A stretch of 64,000 nucleotides of DNA, from the NCBI RefSeq assembly GCF_042675915.1, contig NZ_JBHTKL010000005.1, positions 372,001-436,000 of the forward strand. Reading direction: 5' to 3'. Position 1 is the stretch's first letter. Every line of letters begins with the position of its first letter. Made by a program: the position numbers and the translations under genes. The notes below the pieces were generated by a model. The model was not told the DNA's origin. It made no database searches and saw only the letters and a list, made by a program, of their open reading frames with translations. This DNA comes from Thalassobacillus_A hwangdonensis. Its GTDB lineage: Bacteria > Bacillota > Bacilli > Bacillales > Halobacillaceae. Shown here piece by piece: positions 40,757-48,759 of the stretch.

Positions 40757-41761
40757 TTATTCAGGATCTGCTACTTTTACAAGCTGTTTCCCGATATTTT
40801 CCCCTTTGAACAATCCGAAAAATGCATCAGGAACATTTTCAAATCCTTCCGTGACCGTCTCTTTATAGGTAAGCTTCTCTTCCTGCAGCCATGTGGAAAG
40901 CCTTTTAAGACCTTCTCCGAATCGCTCTTGGTAATCCCCGACCGTGAATCCTTTCATCAATGCACTCGATTTAATCAAGTGCATCTGCATTCGTGGGCCT
41001 TGATCACCTGGTTTGTTGTAAGAAGCGATTGCTCCACACTGGATGATCCTGGCGAATTTATTCAGTAGTGGATAGACAGCATCGGAAATATCTCCACCTA
41101 CATTGTCGAAATAGACGTCCACCCCTTCTGAGCATTTCTCCTTCAGTGCCTCTTTTACATTTTCCGTCTTATAATTGATCGTTGCATCTGCACCGAGTTC
41201 CTTAAGGAAGTCGATTTTTTCTTCTGTACCTGCAATTCCTACAACACGACAGCCGTAAATTTTAGCAATTTGGACGACTGTTGAGCCTACCGCACCAGCA
41301 GCACCCGACACGACAACGGTTTCACCTTCTTTAGGCTGACCGATGTCTGTCAGTCCGAAATAGGCAGTAAGACCTGGCATCCCCAATACATGAAGCGTGG
41401 GACTCAATGGTCCCAGAGAAGGGTCGATCTTCCGCACGCTGTCTCCAGGTACTACAGCCTGTTCCGCCCAAGGTATCATACCAGTAACAATATCCCCTTG
41501 AGCCAAATCTTCATGAGAGGATTCAACCACTTGGGCTACAGCGCCGCCTTCCAAAGGTTTATTCAATTCAAAAGGGGCGATATAGGATTTTGTATTACTC
41601 ATTCTTCCTCGCATATAAGGATCAACTGAAATATAGAGCGGTTTGACGAGCACTTCACCTTCTGATTGTTCAGGTGTTTCTGCATCTACAAGTTGGATGT
41701 GTTCATTTGTTGGAGTTGTTTCTGGACGTTTCACTAAATGGATTTCTTTCATTTTCCCCAT
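40757..41761 (-). CDS. Zinc-independent MDR-family NADP-dependent oxidoreductase
   Basis: A 334-residue medium-chain reductase of the leukotriene B4 dehydrogenase/CurA/YfmJ type, which reduces alpha,beta-unsaturated carbonyls with NADPH. The cofactor motif is VVVSGAAGAVGSTVVQIAKIYGCRVVGIAG (AxxGxxG). Family marks are YISVDPYMRGRM near residue 50 and YFDNVGGDISDAV. No structural or catalytic zinc ligands are present. ATG on the complement at 41761 lies 8 nt after AAGGAG; the longer form from 41770 starts within that region. Monocistronic. Confidence 0.9.
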   Translation of the reverse strand: MGKMKEIHLVKRPETTPTNEHIQLVDAETPEQSEGEVLVKPLYISVDPYMRGRMSNTKSYIAPFELNKPLEGGAVAQVVESSHEDLAQGDIVTGMIPWAEQAVVPGDSVRKIDPSLGPLSPTLHVLGMPGLTAYFGLTDIGQPKEGETVVVSGAAGAVGSTVVQIAKIYGCRVVGIAGTEEKIDFLKELGADATINYKTENVKEALKEKCSEGVDVYFDNVGGDISDAVYPLLNKFARIIQCGAIASYNKPGDQGPRMQMHLIKSSALMKGFTVGDYQERFGEGLKRLSTWLQEEKLTYKETVTEGFENVPDAFFGLFKGENIGKQLVKVADPE

Positions 41762-41926
41762 TGCTTTCACTCCTTTTCAAACGTATGTATTCATTGTAAC
41801 GGGTTGTATCCGTAAGGGGAAAAGATATCCCTTGAAGAATAGGCGGACAGCATGGTATCAGGAATGGTCAATTGTCCAATCTTATCATGGCATGGTCGAA
41901 TACCTTATAAAAAAGGGGGTGAAATC

Positions 41927-42835
41927 ATGTCAAGAAAGCGCAGAGGATCCTACCCATTATGGACGGATGTTCCCTATGCGGGAGAGAGTCACCCTCCTCG
42001 GAATGCGGTAACTCCATATGCAGGATCCTGGAAGACTTATTTCATCGAACGAAGTGAACGAGGCGGTTTCGAAACGTTGGATGGACGGCCGATCGAGCTT
42101 GAAATTGTAAAACCGGACCGAATTGACTGGTATGAGGAGTTGAAGCTCGTCCAAAGAGTAGCGGATCGTCTGACAGAAGAGGATAAGCTTAAAGCGGTGT
42201 ACTGGGGATCAGGGCCTCCATCCAAACAGTGGGTTCCGATTGTGGATGCACTGATTGACACGTACGGAGTGGAACCTCCAAGAGCGGCGAGAATTCTAGG
42301 TGCACTTTTTTCCGGATTGAACGATGCACTTGTCGTCACCTGGTATTTAAAATATAAGTGGCTTGTCCCTAGACCGAACCAACTGGATAGGGAATTCGCT
42401 ACTGTTATCTGCACACCGAATTTTCCTGCCTATCCGTCAGGGCATGCAGCAGTGTCTGGAGCAGCAGAAGTCATCTTAAGTTACTTCTTCCCTAGTGAGC
42501 GCAGACGATTGCGTGAATTAGCGGAAGAAGATGCAGAATCAAGGTTGCTTGGAGGAGTACACTTCAAAGTTGATAATGATCAAGGTTTGAGATTGGGTAG
42601 ACAAATCGGAAGACTGGTCGTTGAACAGCTGGAAAAAGATTTGGATTCAGAAGGACTGCCTGTTGATGTCCATTACAGGGAGTTCAGGAATGCAAAACTT
42701 ATTCCTCCTCCATACGAACAGGGGATACCTTTCGACTTCGAACAGCAGTGCGGCTCGTTGTTACGTAGTGATGTCCAGCAGGAAAGGAAGAGAAAAAGGG
42801 ACGATAAAGGTCCTAAGCCAAAGTTGTTCTTTTAA
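41927..42835 (+). CDS. PAP2/vanadium haloperoxidase-like phosphatase
   Basis: A 302-residue soluble protein of the vanadium-dependent haloperoxidase/PAP2 superfamily. The three phosphate/vanadate-binding motifs are visible: KYKWLVPRP (KX6RP), YPSGHAA (PSGH) and SRLLGGVHFKVDND (SRX5HX3D). The C-terminus is basic (QERKRKRDDKGPKPK). There is no signal peptide or membrane helix, unlike lipid phosphatases of the PAP2 type. Bacillus vanadium-haloperoxidase-like proteins have a similar layout; whether it is phosphatase or haloperoxidase is undecided. ATG 41927 follows AAGGGGGTG. Confidence 0.83.
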   Translation: MSRKRRGSYPLWTDVPYAGESHPPRNAVTPYAGSWKTYFIERSERGGFETLDGRPIELEIVKPDRIDWYEELKLVQRVADRLTEEDKLKAVYWGSGPPSKQWVPIVDALIDTYGVEPPRAARILGALFSGLNDALVVTWYLKYKWLVPRPNQLDREFATVICTPNFPAYPSGHAAVSGAAEVILSYFFPSERRRLRELAEEDAESRLLGGVHFKVDNDQGLRLGRQIGRLVVEQLEKDLDSEGLPVDVHYREFRNAKLIPPPYEQGIPFDFEQQCGSLLRSDVQQERKRKRDDKGPKPKLFF

Positions 42836-42839
42836 CCAG

Positions 42840-42866
42840 AAGCAGGCTCAATTGTCTGCTTTTTTA
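42840..42866 (+). terminator. Terminator after the PAP2-like gene
   Basis: AAGCAG pairs with CTGCTT around a 10-nt loop, followed by six T residues. Short stem. Confidence 0.6.
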
Positions 42867-42980
42867 TTTAATCTCCATTATTTTCTCGCATTTTCTGCAA
42901 AGTTTAACAATTTAGAAGGTATTTCGTCATTCATGCATAATAAGTACAAGTAGAAGTCATTTTGAAAAAGGAGAATCTGG

Positions 42981-44420
42981 ATGTTGGACGGTTGGGTAAA
43001 GCAACAGGCATTAATCAAAGCATTCAAGCACGCGCCAATCGGAAAGGGTATCCTGGATACGGATGGCACGTTTTTAATGGTGAACGCTTCCTATGGCAGG
43101 ATCACAGGCTACGAAGAAGAAGAATTGCTTCAGCTTTCCTTTCAGGACATCACCCATGAAGAAGATCTGGAAAACGATTTGTCCCAGTGGCAACAGTTGA
43201 TCTCCGAACAAATTGATTATTATGAAATGGAAAAACGTTACATAAGGAAAGATGGACAAATCATTTGGGTGTTCATCAGTGTATCGATGTTCAAAGATGA
43301 AGAGGGTCAAACGTTTGTGATTGCTCAAGTCCAGAACATTGATCGCCGCAAAAAGGCAGAAGATGAATTGCGACTGAGGGAAGCCAGGTACCGTAAGCTT
43401 GTAGATAATATCCCGGACCCTATGGTCGTCCATGACCATGAAAAGTTCCTTTATGTAAATAAAGCAGCACTGAAAGCATTCGAATTGCCGGCAGAAGAAG
43501 TGTTGGGCAAACAACTGAAAGAATTCGTCCATCAGGAGTCTGCATTAATGCTTCAACAGAAAGTGGAGGAGGCAATTCGTACAGGAGATACTAGTGAAGT
43601 GCTTCAGGTCCGGTTGAACCTCCCCAATGGCAAGGAAATGTACATTCAAAGTACAGCTTCATTCATTCAATTCGAAGGGGAGGATGCGTTCGAGGTCGTT
43701 TTCAGAGACGTAACTGAGAGGGTAGCCTATGAATCCCGCAGCAGTGATTTGCTGGAGCAATTAGAGAAGATGAACCTCGTCGGAGAATTGGCAGCAGGCA
43801 TTGCACATGAAATACGAAATCCTTTGACGATCCTGAAAGGCTTCATTCAATTGATGGAGTTAAGTGAACGAGAAGGGGATGCCCCGCAGTATGAAGGGTT
43901 GATCATGTCCGAAATCGAACGGATCAATGAAATGGTCCATGAATTCATGGATTTAGCCAAGCCGTCTGATGAAGAGCGTGAAGCAGTGGACCTTGCGGAA
44001 ACTTTGCGTCAGGTCATTCGGTTAATGGCCACTCAGGCAAGGAAGAGTAAAGTGTACATTGAATTCAACCAAGCATCACCGTTGCCTGAAATCGCCTGTG
44101 AAGAAAATAAAATGAAACAGGCATTCATCAACATACTGAAGAATGCCATTGAAGCGATGCCTGAAGGTGGAGAAATTACGATCAGGATTGAAACTGTCGA
44201 AGACGAACTTTTGATCACGTTTAGTGACCAGGGAATCGGTATTCCTGACGAAAATCATGGTGTCATTTTGAAACCATTTTTTACAACGAAAGCAGATGGA
44301 TCCGGACTCGGGCTGATGATAACCAAGAATATTGTTGAGAATCACGGAGGGAAGCTGGATATCCAAAATAACGAAAGCATTGGTGCTACTGTTAAAATCA
44401 GTCTGCCGTTATACAACTAA
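42981..44420 (+). CDS. PAS-domain sensor histidine kinase
   Basis: A cytoplasmic kinase of 479 residues with two PAS/PAC modules (about 10-125 and 130-250), then HisKA (GELAAGIAHEIRNPLTILKGFIQLME, His near 271) and an HATPase domain (N box IKNAIEAMP, G1 DQGIGIP, F/G2 FFTTKADGSGLGL). No membrane segment and no receptor domain are present. The layout resembles the orphan sporulation kinases KinA/KinE, and no response-regulator gene adjoins it, so feeding phosphate into Spo0F is a fair inference. The start has AAGGAG upstream. Confidence 0.9.
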   Translation: MLDGWVKQQALIKAFKHAPIGKGILDTDGTFLMVNASYGRITGYEEEELLQLSFQDITHEEDLENDLSQWQQLISEQIDYYEMEKRYIRKDGQIIWVFISVSMFKDEEGQTFVIAQVQNIDRRKKAEDELRLREARYRKLVDNIPDPMVVHDHEKFLYVNKAALKAFELPAEEVLGKQLKEFVHQESALMLQQKVEEAIRTGDTSEVLQVRLNLPNGKEMYIQSTASFIQFEGEDAFEVVFRDVTERVAYESRSSDLLEQLEKMNLVGELAAGIAHEIRNPLTILKGFIQLMELSEREGDAPQYEGLIMSEIERINEMVHEFMDLAKPSDEEREAVDLAETLRQVIRLMATQARKSKVYIEFNQASPLPEIACEENKMKQAFINILKNAIEAMPEGGEITIRIETVEDELLITFSDQGIGIPDENHGVILKPFFTTKADGSGLGLMITKNIVENHGGKLDIQNNESIGATVKISLPLYN

Positions 44421-44427
44421 AAAAGAA

Positions 44428-44458
44428 AGATGGCGGTAATGATCCATTACCGCCATCT
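44428..44458. terminator. Bidirectional terminator
   Basis: A perfect 14-bp stem (AGATGGCGGTAATG and its complement) with a 3-nt loop lies between the kinase gene and the convergent sspH. On the minus strand it is followed by TTTCTTTTTT. Confidence 0.85.
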
Positions 44459-44473
44459 CTTGAATATGTTGAC

Positions 44474-44671
44474 TTATCGTTGCTGTTCAGACTCTTCCTC
44501 CAGTAAACTGTGAAGTGCTACAAGTTGTTCTCGTCCCACATTTCCAAAGGGCTGGATGTGGGCCATTTCGTTTTCCTCATCAACAGCGTTCAAATAAACA
44601 GGTTCTCCTTCATGTGTTACTTTAATCATTTCTTCTGATTCAATGATTTCCTGCGCTCTTTTTTTATCCAC
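44474..44671 (-). CDS. sspH: H-type small acid-soluble spore protein (copy 1)
   Basis: A 65-residue minor spore protein. The sequence KRAQEIIESEEMIKVTHEGEPVYLNAVDEENEMAHIQPFG follows the SspH family closely (RAQEII.S..M..V...G.PVY...VDE.N..A.I.P). The GTG start on the complement has GAGGAGGAG 5-6 nt upstream. It lies 18 bp downstream of a second SspH-type gene. Minor SASPs are made in the forespore, usually under sigma G; I could not define a sigma-G promoter. Confidence 0.9.
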   Translation of the reverse strand: MDKKRAQEIIESEEMIKVTHEGEPVYLNAVDEENEMAHIQPFGNVGREQLVALHSLLEEESEQQR

Positions 44672-44689
44672 CTTGACTCCTCCTCTTTT

Positions 44690-44869
44690 TCATTCTTCCA
44701 ATAAGGTGCGTAGGGAAACTTCCAACTCATCTTGTGGCTCATCCAACGGGTAAATGCGTGCGGTTTCGTTTTGTTCATCTACATGCTGGATATATACTTG
44801 CCGGCCGTTGTATGTGACATTCGCCATCACAGGAGAAACAGATATTTCCTTCGCTCTTTCCTTTTGCAT
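44690..44869 (-). CDS. sspH: H-type small acid-soluble spore protein (copy 2)
   Basis: A 59-residue paralogue of the adjacent gene: RAKEISVSPVMANVTYNGRQVYIQHVDEQNETARIYPLDEP, closer to B. subtilis SspH than copy 1. ATG 44869 (complement) has GAGGTG 6 nt upstream; the longer reading frame from 44989 has no site and adds a non-homologous 40 residues. The two genes are probably one transcription unit, divergent from the hut operon. Confidence 0.9.
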   Translation of the reverse strand: MQKERAKEISVSPVMANVTYNGRQVYIQHVDEQNETARIYPLDEPQDELEVSLRTLLEE

Positions 44870-44947
44870 ACCATCACCTCGTGCCCATAGTTTTAGTAGG
44901 GGAGCGATTATTATTCTGAGAGCGCAGTGATGAATTTGAGATGTACG

Positions 44948-44977
44948 TTGACAGACAATTTTGAAAACGGTTACAAT
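44948..44977 (+). promoter_or_regulatory. hut operon promoter with overlapping cre site
   Basis: TTGACA at 44948-44953 and TACAAT at 44972-44977 (18-bp spacer) form a strong SigA promoter. TGAAAACGGTTACA at 44962-44975 matches the CcpA cre consensus TGWNANCGNTNWCA at every position and overlaps the spacer and -10. Catabolite repression of histidine use is therefore expected. Confidence 0.8.
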
Positions 44978-45016
44978 CATAGTAGTCATTAGTGAATAGA
45001 TGAAGAGGTTTTGTTT

Positions 45017-45451
45017 ATGAATGAACCGAAGATCGGAAAGTTAGCTGTTTTGATTGCGACTATGGAAGAGGAAGAGCTCGCTGTATTCAAACCTAAGCTT
45101 GAAACCGTCCAATACTGTAAAGGTAAAGCTGGATCGATGAATATGCAGAAAGTGATATCATCGGTGGAAACGGCAGCAAAGCGGAATGGCATCATTGCAG
45201 AGCATGTCTATCGTGAAACGCATGCCCTTTACCACGCTATCCTCGAAGCTTTGCAAGGGGTGACCCGAGGGCAGATTGCGATTGGGGATATGATGCGTAC
45301 AGTCGGCCTGAGGTTTGCGGTCGTCAGAGGGAAGCCTTACGAAAGAGAAGGAGAAGGTGAATGGATTGCTGTCGCCTTTTACGGAACGATCGGGGCACCA
45401 GTGAAAGGGCTGGAGCACGAAACGCTTGGCTTAGGAATCAACCATATATGA
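45017..45451 (+). CDS. hutP: HutP, RNA-binding antiterminator of the hut operon
   Basis: A small protein of 144 residues that, with L-histidine and Mg2+, binds UAG-type repeats in hut mRNA and prevents termination before hutH. The sequence is clearly HutP: AGSMNMQKVISSVETAAKRNGII, YRETHALYHAILEALQGVTRGQ, GLRFAVVRGKPYE and the C-terminal GTIGAPVKGLEHETLGLGINHI, which carries the histidines that coordinate Mg2+/L-His. ATG 45017 is 8 nt after GAAGAGG. It is the first gene of hutPHUIG. Confidence 0.96.
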   Translation: MNEPKIGKLAVLIATMEEEELAVFKPKLETVQYCKGKAGSMNMQKVISSVETAAKRNGIIAEHVYRETHALYHAILEALQGVTRGQIAIGDMMRTVGLRFAVVRGKPYEREGEGEWIAVAFYGTIGAPVKGLEHETLGLGINHI

Positions 45452-45454
45452 AAT

Positions 45455-45481
45455 TAGTCGCCTAGAGCTATTAGTGAATAG
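45455..45481 (+). promoter_or_regulatory. HutP RNA-binding site (UAG repeats)
   Basis: Four TAG triplets start at 45455, 45463, 45472 and 45479, spaced by 8, 9 and 7 nt, just before the attenuator hairpin. HutP hexamers of B. subtilis bind UAG/NAG repeats with a few nucleotides between them. Recognition here is inferred from position and periodicity. Confidence 0.7.
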
Positions 45482-45524
45482 GAGGTGACAATGGCACACG
45501 TGTGTCATTGTCACCTCTTTTTGT
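45482..45524 (+). terminator. hut attenuator terminator
   Basis: GAGGTGACAATG pairs perfectly with CATTGTCACCTC, with further inner pairing (CACAC/GTGTG), followed by TTTTTG-TTT. The UAG repeats lie directly on its 5' side, so HutP binding should block its folding and permit hutHUIG transcription. Confidence 0.88.
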
Positions 45525-45555
45525 TTGAGGATCTTCAGGAAAAGGAGGAAATAAG

Positions 45556-47070
45556 ATGATCGAATTGAATGGAGAAAGCTTGAAGCTTTCCGCCATAAAA
45601 AAAGTATGCATCGACGGTATGCCAGTAAGCCTCTCAGAAAAAAGTCTGCAAAAAGTGCGAAAAAGCAGAAAGATCGTAGAAGCCATCGTTTCTGAAGGGA
45701 AAACGGTGTACGGGATCAATACAGGATTCGGGAAGTTCAGTGATGTACCTATCAATGAAAAGGATGTGCATGACCTTCAGCTGCATTTGATCCGTTCACA
45801 TGCGTGTGGGATTGGGGAGAATTTTCCGGAGGTTGTATCGAGGGCGATGGTGCTCTTGCGCCTAAATGCATTATTGAAAGGCTTTTCCGGCGTGCGGGAG
45901 GAAATTGTCGAGCGGTTAAGTGATCTGCTTAACATGGGAATCCATCCGGTGGTCCCGAGTCAGGGGTCGCTTGGTGCCTCAGGCGATCTTGCGCCGCTTT
46001 CCCACTTGGCGCTCGTATTGATTGGAGAAGGCAGTGTCCATTACAAGGGAGATATTGTTCCGACAGAGACTGCATATGAAAAGGAGGGTCTTCTTCCTAT
46101 CGTGCTTCAAGCAAAGGAAGGGTTGGCATTGATCAATGGCACACAGGCAATGACAGCTGTCGGGTCAATTAATTTGATTGAAACCGAACAGCTTGCCTTG
46201 CAGAGTGAATGGATTTCGGCAATGACGTTGGAAGGTCTGCATGGCATCATTGACGCCTTTCACCCTGCATTGCATGAAGCAAGGGGCTATCCAGAACAGA
46301 TCGAGGTGGCAGAGCGGATAAGGGAGTTGTTGAAAGACAGCAGACTGACCACAAAACAGGGGGAAATGCGTGTCCAGGATGCCTATTCATTAAGGTGCAT
46401 CCCTCAGGTGCATGGTGCTTCCTGGCAAAGTATCGGCTATGTGAAAGATAAGCTTGAGATCGAAGCGAATGCAGCGACGGATAATCCATTGATCTTTGAT
46501 GAAGATACAGTGATTTCAGGAGGGAATTTTCACGGTCAGCCGATAGCGATAGCGATGGACTTCTTAAAAATCGGGGTGGCAGAGCTTGCGAACATCTCAG
46601 AACGACGTATTGAACGCTTGGTGAATCCTCAATTGAATGACTTGCCACCGTTCCTGAGTGCGAAGCCCGGACTTCAATCAGGGGCAATGATCATGCAGTA
46701 TGCAGCTGCATCCCTTGTCTCTGAAAACAAGACGCTTGCACATCCGGCAAGTGTCGATTCAATCCCTTCCTCAGCAAATCAGGAAGACCATGTGAGCATG
46801 GGGACAATCGGTGCGAGACACGCATCCCAAATTATCGCCAATTTACGGAGGGTGCTTGCGATTGAATTGATATGTGCAATGCAGGCGGTAGAATACAGAG
46901 GAGTTGATTGGATGGCCTCCTCGACAAGACAGCTGTATGAAGAGGTCCGTGCATTCATTCCTTCGATAACCGAAGATCGGGTGTTTGCAGAAGACATCGA
47001 GCGTTTGGCGTCCTGGTTGAAAACGAACCAGTTTGAATGGAAGGGTACGAAACAACTGATTAACGAATGA
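45556..47070 (+). CDS. hutH: Histidine ammonia-lyase
   Basis: Deaminates L-histidine to trans-urocanate, the first step of histidine catabolism. The 504-residue protein carries the ASG triad that cyclises to the MIO electrophile (A141-S-G143 in GSLGASGDLAPLSH), with VYGINTGFGKFSDV near the N-terminus and the NPLIFDEDTVISGGNFHGQP motif. AAAGGAGG precedes ATG 45556. Expression depends on HutP-mediated antitermination at 45455-45524. Confidence 0.97.
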   Translation: MIELNGESLKLSAIKKVCIDGMPVSLSEKSLQKVRKSRKIVEAIVSEGKTVYGINTGFGKFSDVPINEKDVHDLQLHLIRSHACGIGENFPEVVSRAMVLLRLNALLKGFSGVREEIVERLSDLLNMGIHPVVPSQGSLGASGDLAPLSHLALVLIGEGSVHYKGDIVPTETAYEKEGLLPIVLQAKEGLALINGTQAMTAVGSINLIETEQLALQSEWISAMTLEGLHGIIDAFHPALHEARGYPEQIEVAERIRELLKDSRLTTKQGEMRVQDAYSLRCIPQVHGASWQSIGYVKDKLEIEANAATDNPLIFDEDTVISGGNFHGQPIAIAMDFLKIGVAELANISERRIERLVNPQLNDLPPFLSAKPGLQSGAMIMQYAAASLVSENKTLAHPASVDSIPSSANQEDHVSMGTIGARHASQIIANLRRVLAIELICAMQAVEYRGVDWMASSTRQLYEEVRAFIPSITEDRVFAEDIERLASWLKTNQFEWKGTKQLINE

Positions 47071-47082
47071 GGAGGAAGATGT

Positions 47083-48741
47083 ATGGTGACAACCAAACGT
47101 AATGTGAAAGCGAAGAAAGGCTTGGAGCTGGAATGTAAGGGATGGGAACAGGAAGCGGTTTTGAGGATGCTTTACAACAATTTGGATCCGGAAGTTGCTG
47201 AACGACCGGAGGACCTTGTCGTATATGGCGGCATTGGGAAAGCGGCAAGAAACTGGGAAGCTTTTGATTCAATCGTCGCGACACTACGACGCCTGGAAAG
47301 TGATGAAACGATGCTTGTCCAGTCGGGCAAACCTGTTGCGGTATTCAAGACCCATCAGGCAGCACCTAGAGTATTGTTGTCGAATTCGGTTTTGGTACCG
47401 AAGTGGGCGAACTGGGAGCATTTTCACGAGTTGGATCGAAAAGGGCTGATGATGTATGGCCAAATGACAGCGGGCAGCTGGATCTATATCGGCTCCCAGG
47501 GGATTTTACAGGGAACGTATGAAACCTTTGCTGCGTTAGCGAAAAAGCACTTCGGAGGTTCATTGAAAGGTACGATCACCCTGACGGCCGGACTGGGCGG
47601 CATGGGTGGTGCACAGCCACTTGCTGTTACGATGAATGGTGGTGTCGTCATCGCTGTTGAAGTGGATCGTTCACGCATTCAGAAGCGATTGGACACGAAG
47701 TATTGTGACCGGATGACGGAATCGATCGACGAAGCAATTCAATGGGCGGAGGAAGCGAAAGCAATGGGACAGCCGTTGTCCATCGGTTTGTTAGGCAATG
47801 CGGCCGAAGTACATCACGAACTGTTGGCCCGCAGTATCAAAATCGATGTAGTGACCGACCAGACCTCTGCTCATGACCCATTGAACGGGTATATCCCTGA
47901 AGGCTATTCACTTGAAGAGGCGGCCAAATTGAGAAAACAGGACGAAGCAAAGTACGTGGAAGTGGCTAGTGCATCGATGGCGAAGCACGTCGAAGCGATG
48001 CTCTCCTTCCAGGACCTTGGCTCCATCGTGTTTGATTATGGTAATAACATCAGGCAGGTAGCGAAAGACCATGGTGTGAAAGATGCCTTTGATTTCCCAG
48101 GGTTTGTACCAGCTTATATCCGACCTTTGTTCTGTGAAGGGAAAGGTCCATTCCGCTGGGCAGCGCTATCAGGCGACCCGGCAGACATCCATCGTACCGA
48201 TGAGCTGATCAAAGAACTTTTTCCTGAAAATGAACAGTTGTTGCGATGGATCGATATGGCTCAGGAGAAAGTGAGCTTTCAGGGGTTACCATCCCGTATC
48301 TGCTGGCTCGGCTATGGCGAACGGATGAAAATGGGCTTGGCCATCAATGAGCTTGTGAGAAAAGGAGAAATCTCCGCTCCAATCGTCATTGGCAGGGACC
48401 ATCTGGATGGAGGTTCTGTCGCTTCACCGAACAGGGAAACAGAAGCGATGATGGATGGCAGTGATGCAGTAGGAGATTGGGCAATTCTGAATGCTTTGGT
48501 CAATACGGCAGCCGGAGGCTCTTGGATTTCCGTCCATCATGGTGGTGGCGTCGGTATGGGGTATTCGCTTCATGCAGGAATGGTTGTCGTAGCCGACGGT
48601 ACTGACCTGGCTGAAGAGCGGTTGGAACGCGTATTGACGACCGACCCAGGTATGGGAGTTGTACGTCATGCCGATGCAGGCTATGACATTGCCACAAAGG
48701 TTGCAAAAGATAAACAAATCGATATTCCGATGCAGAAATAA
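47083..48741 (+). CDS. hutU: Urocanate hydratase
   Basis: Adds water to urocanate to give imidazolonepropionate, using tightly bound NAD+. The 552-residue protein matches the family in length. The NAD-binding motif reads TAGLGGMGGAQPLAVTMNGG. The conserved region containing the catalytic cysteine is present (YIRPLFCEGKGPFRWAALSG), as is the HHGGGVGMGYSLHAG stretch. It starts 12 bp after hutH with GAGGAAG upstream. Confidence 0.97.
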   Translation: MVTTKRNVKAKKGLELECKGWEQEAVLRMLYNNLDPEVAERPEDLVVYGGIGKAARNWEAFDSIVATLRRLESDETMLVQSGKPVAVFKTHQAAPRVLLSNSVLVPKWANWEHFHELDRKGLMMYGQMTAGSWIYIGSQGILQGTYETFAALAKKHFGGSLKGTITLTAGLGGMGGAQPLAVTMNGGVVIAVEVDRSRIQKRLDTKYCDRMTESIDEAIQWAEEAKAMGQPLSIGLLGNAAEVHHELLARSIKIDVVTDQTSAHDPLNGYIPEGYSLEEAAKLRKQDEAKYVEVASASMAKHVEAMLSFQDLGSIVFDYGNNIRQVAKDHGVKDAFDFPGFVPAYIRPLFCEGKGPFRWAALSGDPADIHRTDELIKELFPENEQLLRWIDMAQEKVSFQGLPSRICWLGYGERMKMGLAINELVRKGEISAPIVIGRDHLDGGSVASPNRETEAMMDGSDAVGDWAILNALVNTAAGGSWISVHHGGGVGMGYSLHAGMVVVADGTDLAEERLERVLTTDPGMGVVRHADAGYDIATKVAKDKQIDIPMQK

Positions 48742-48759
48742 ACGAGGGGAGCAATTCTA

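Noticed and set aside
44870..44989. N-terminal extension of the second sspH gene
   Set aside because: The added 40 residues are unlike any SASP and lie over the hut promoter; the internal ATG has a good GAGGTG site and gives the family length.
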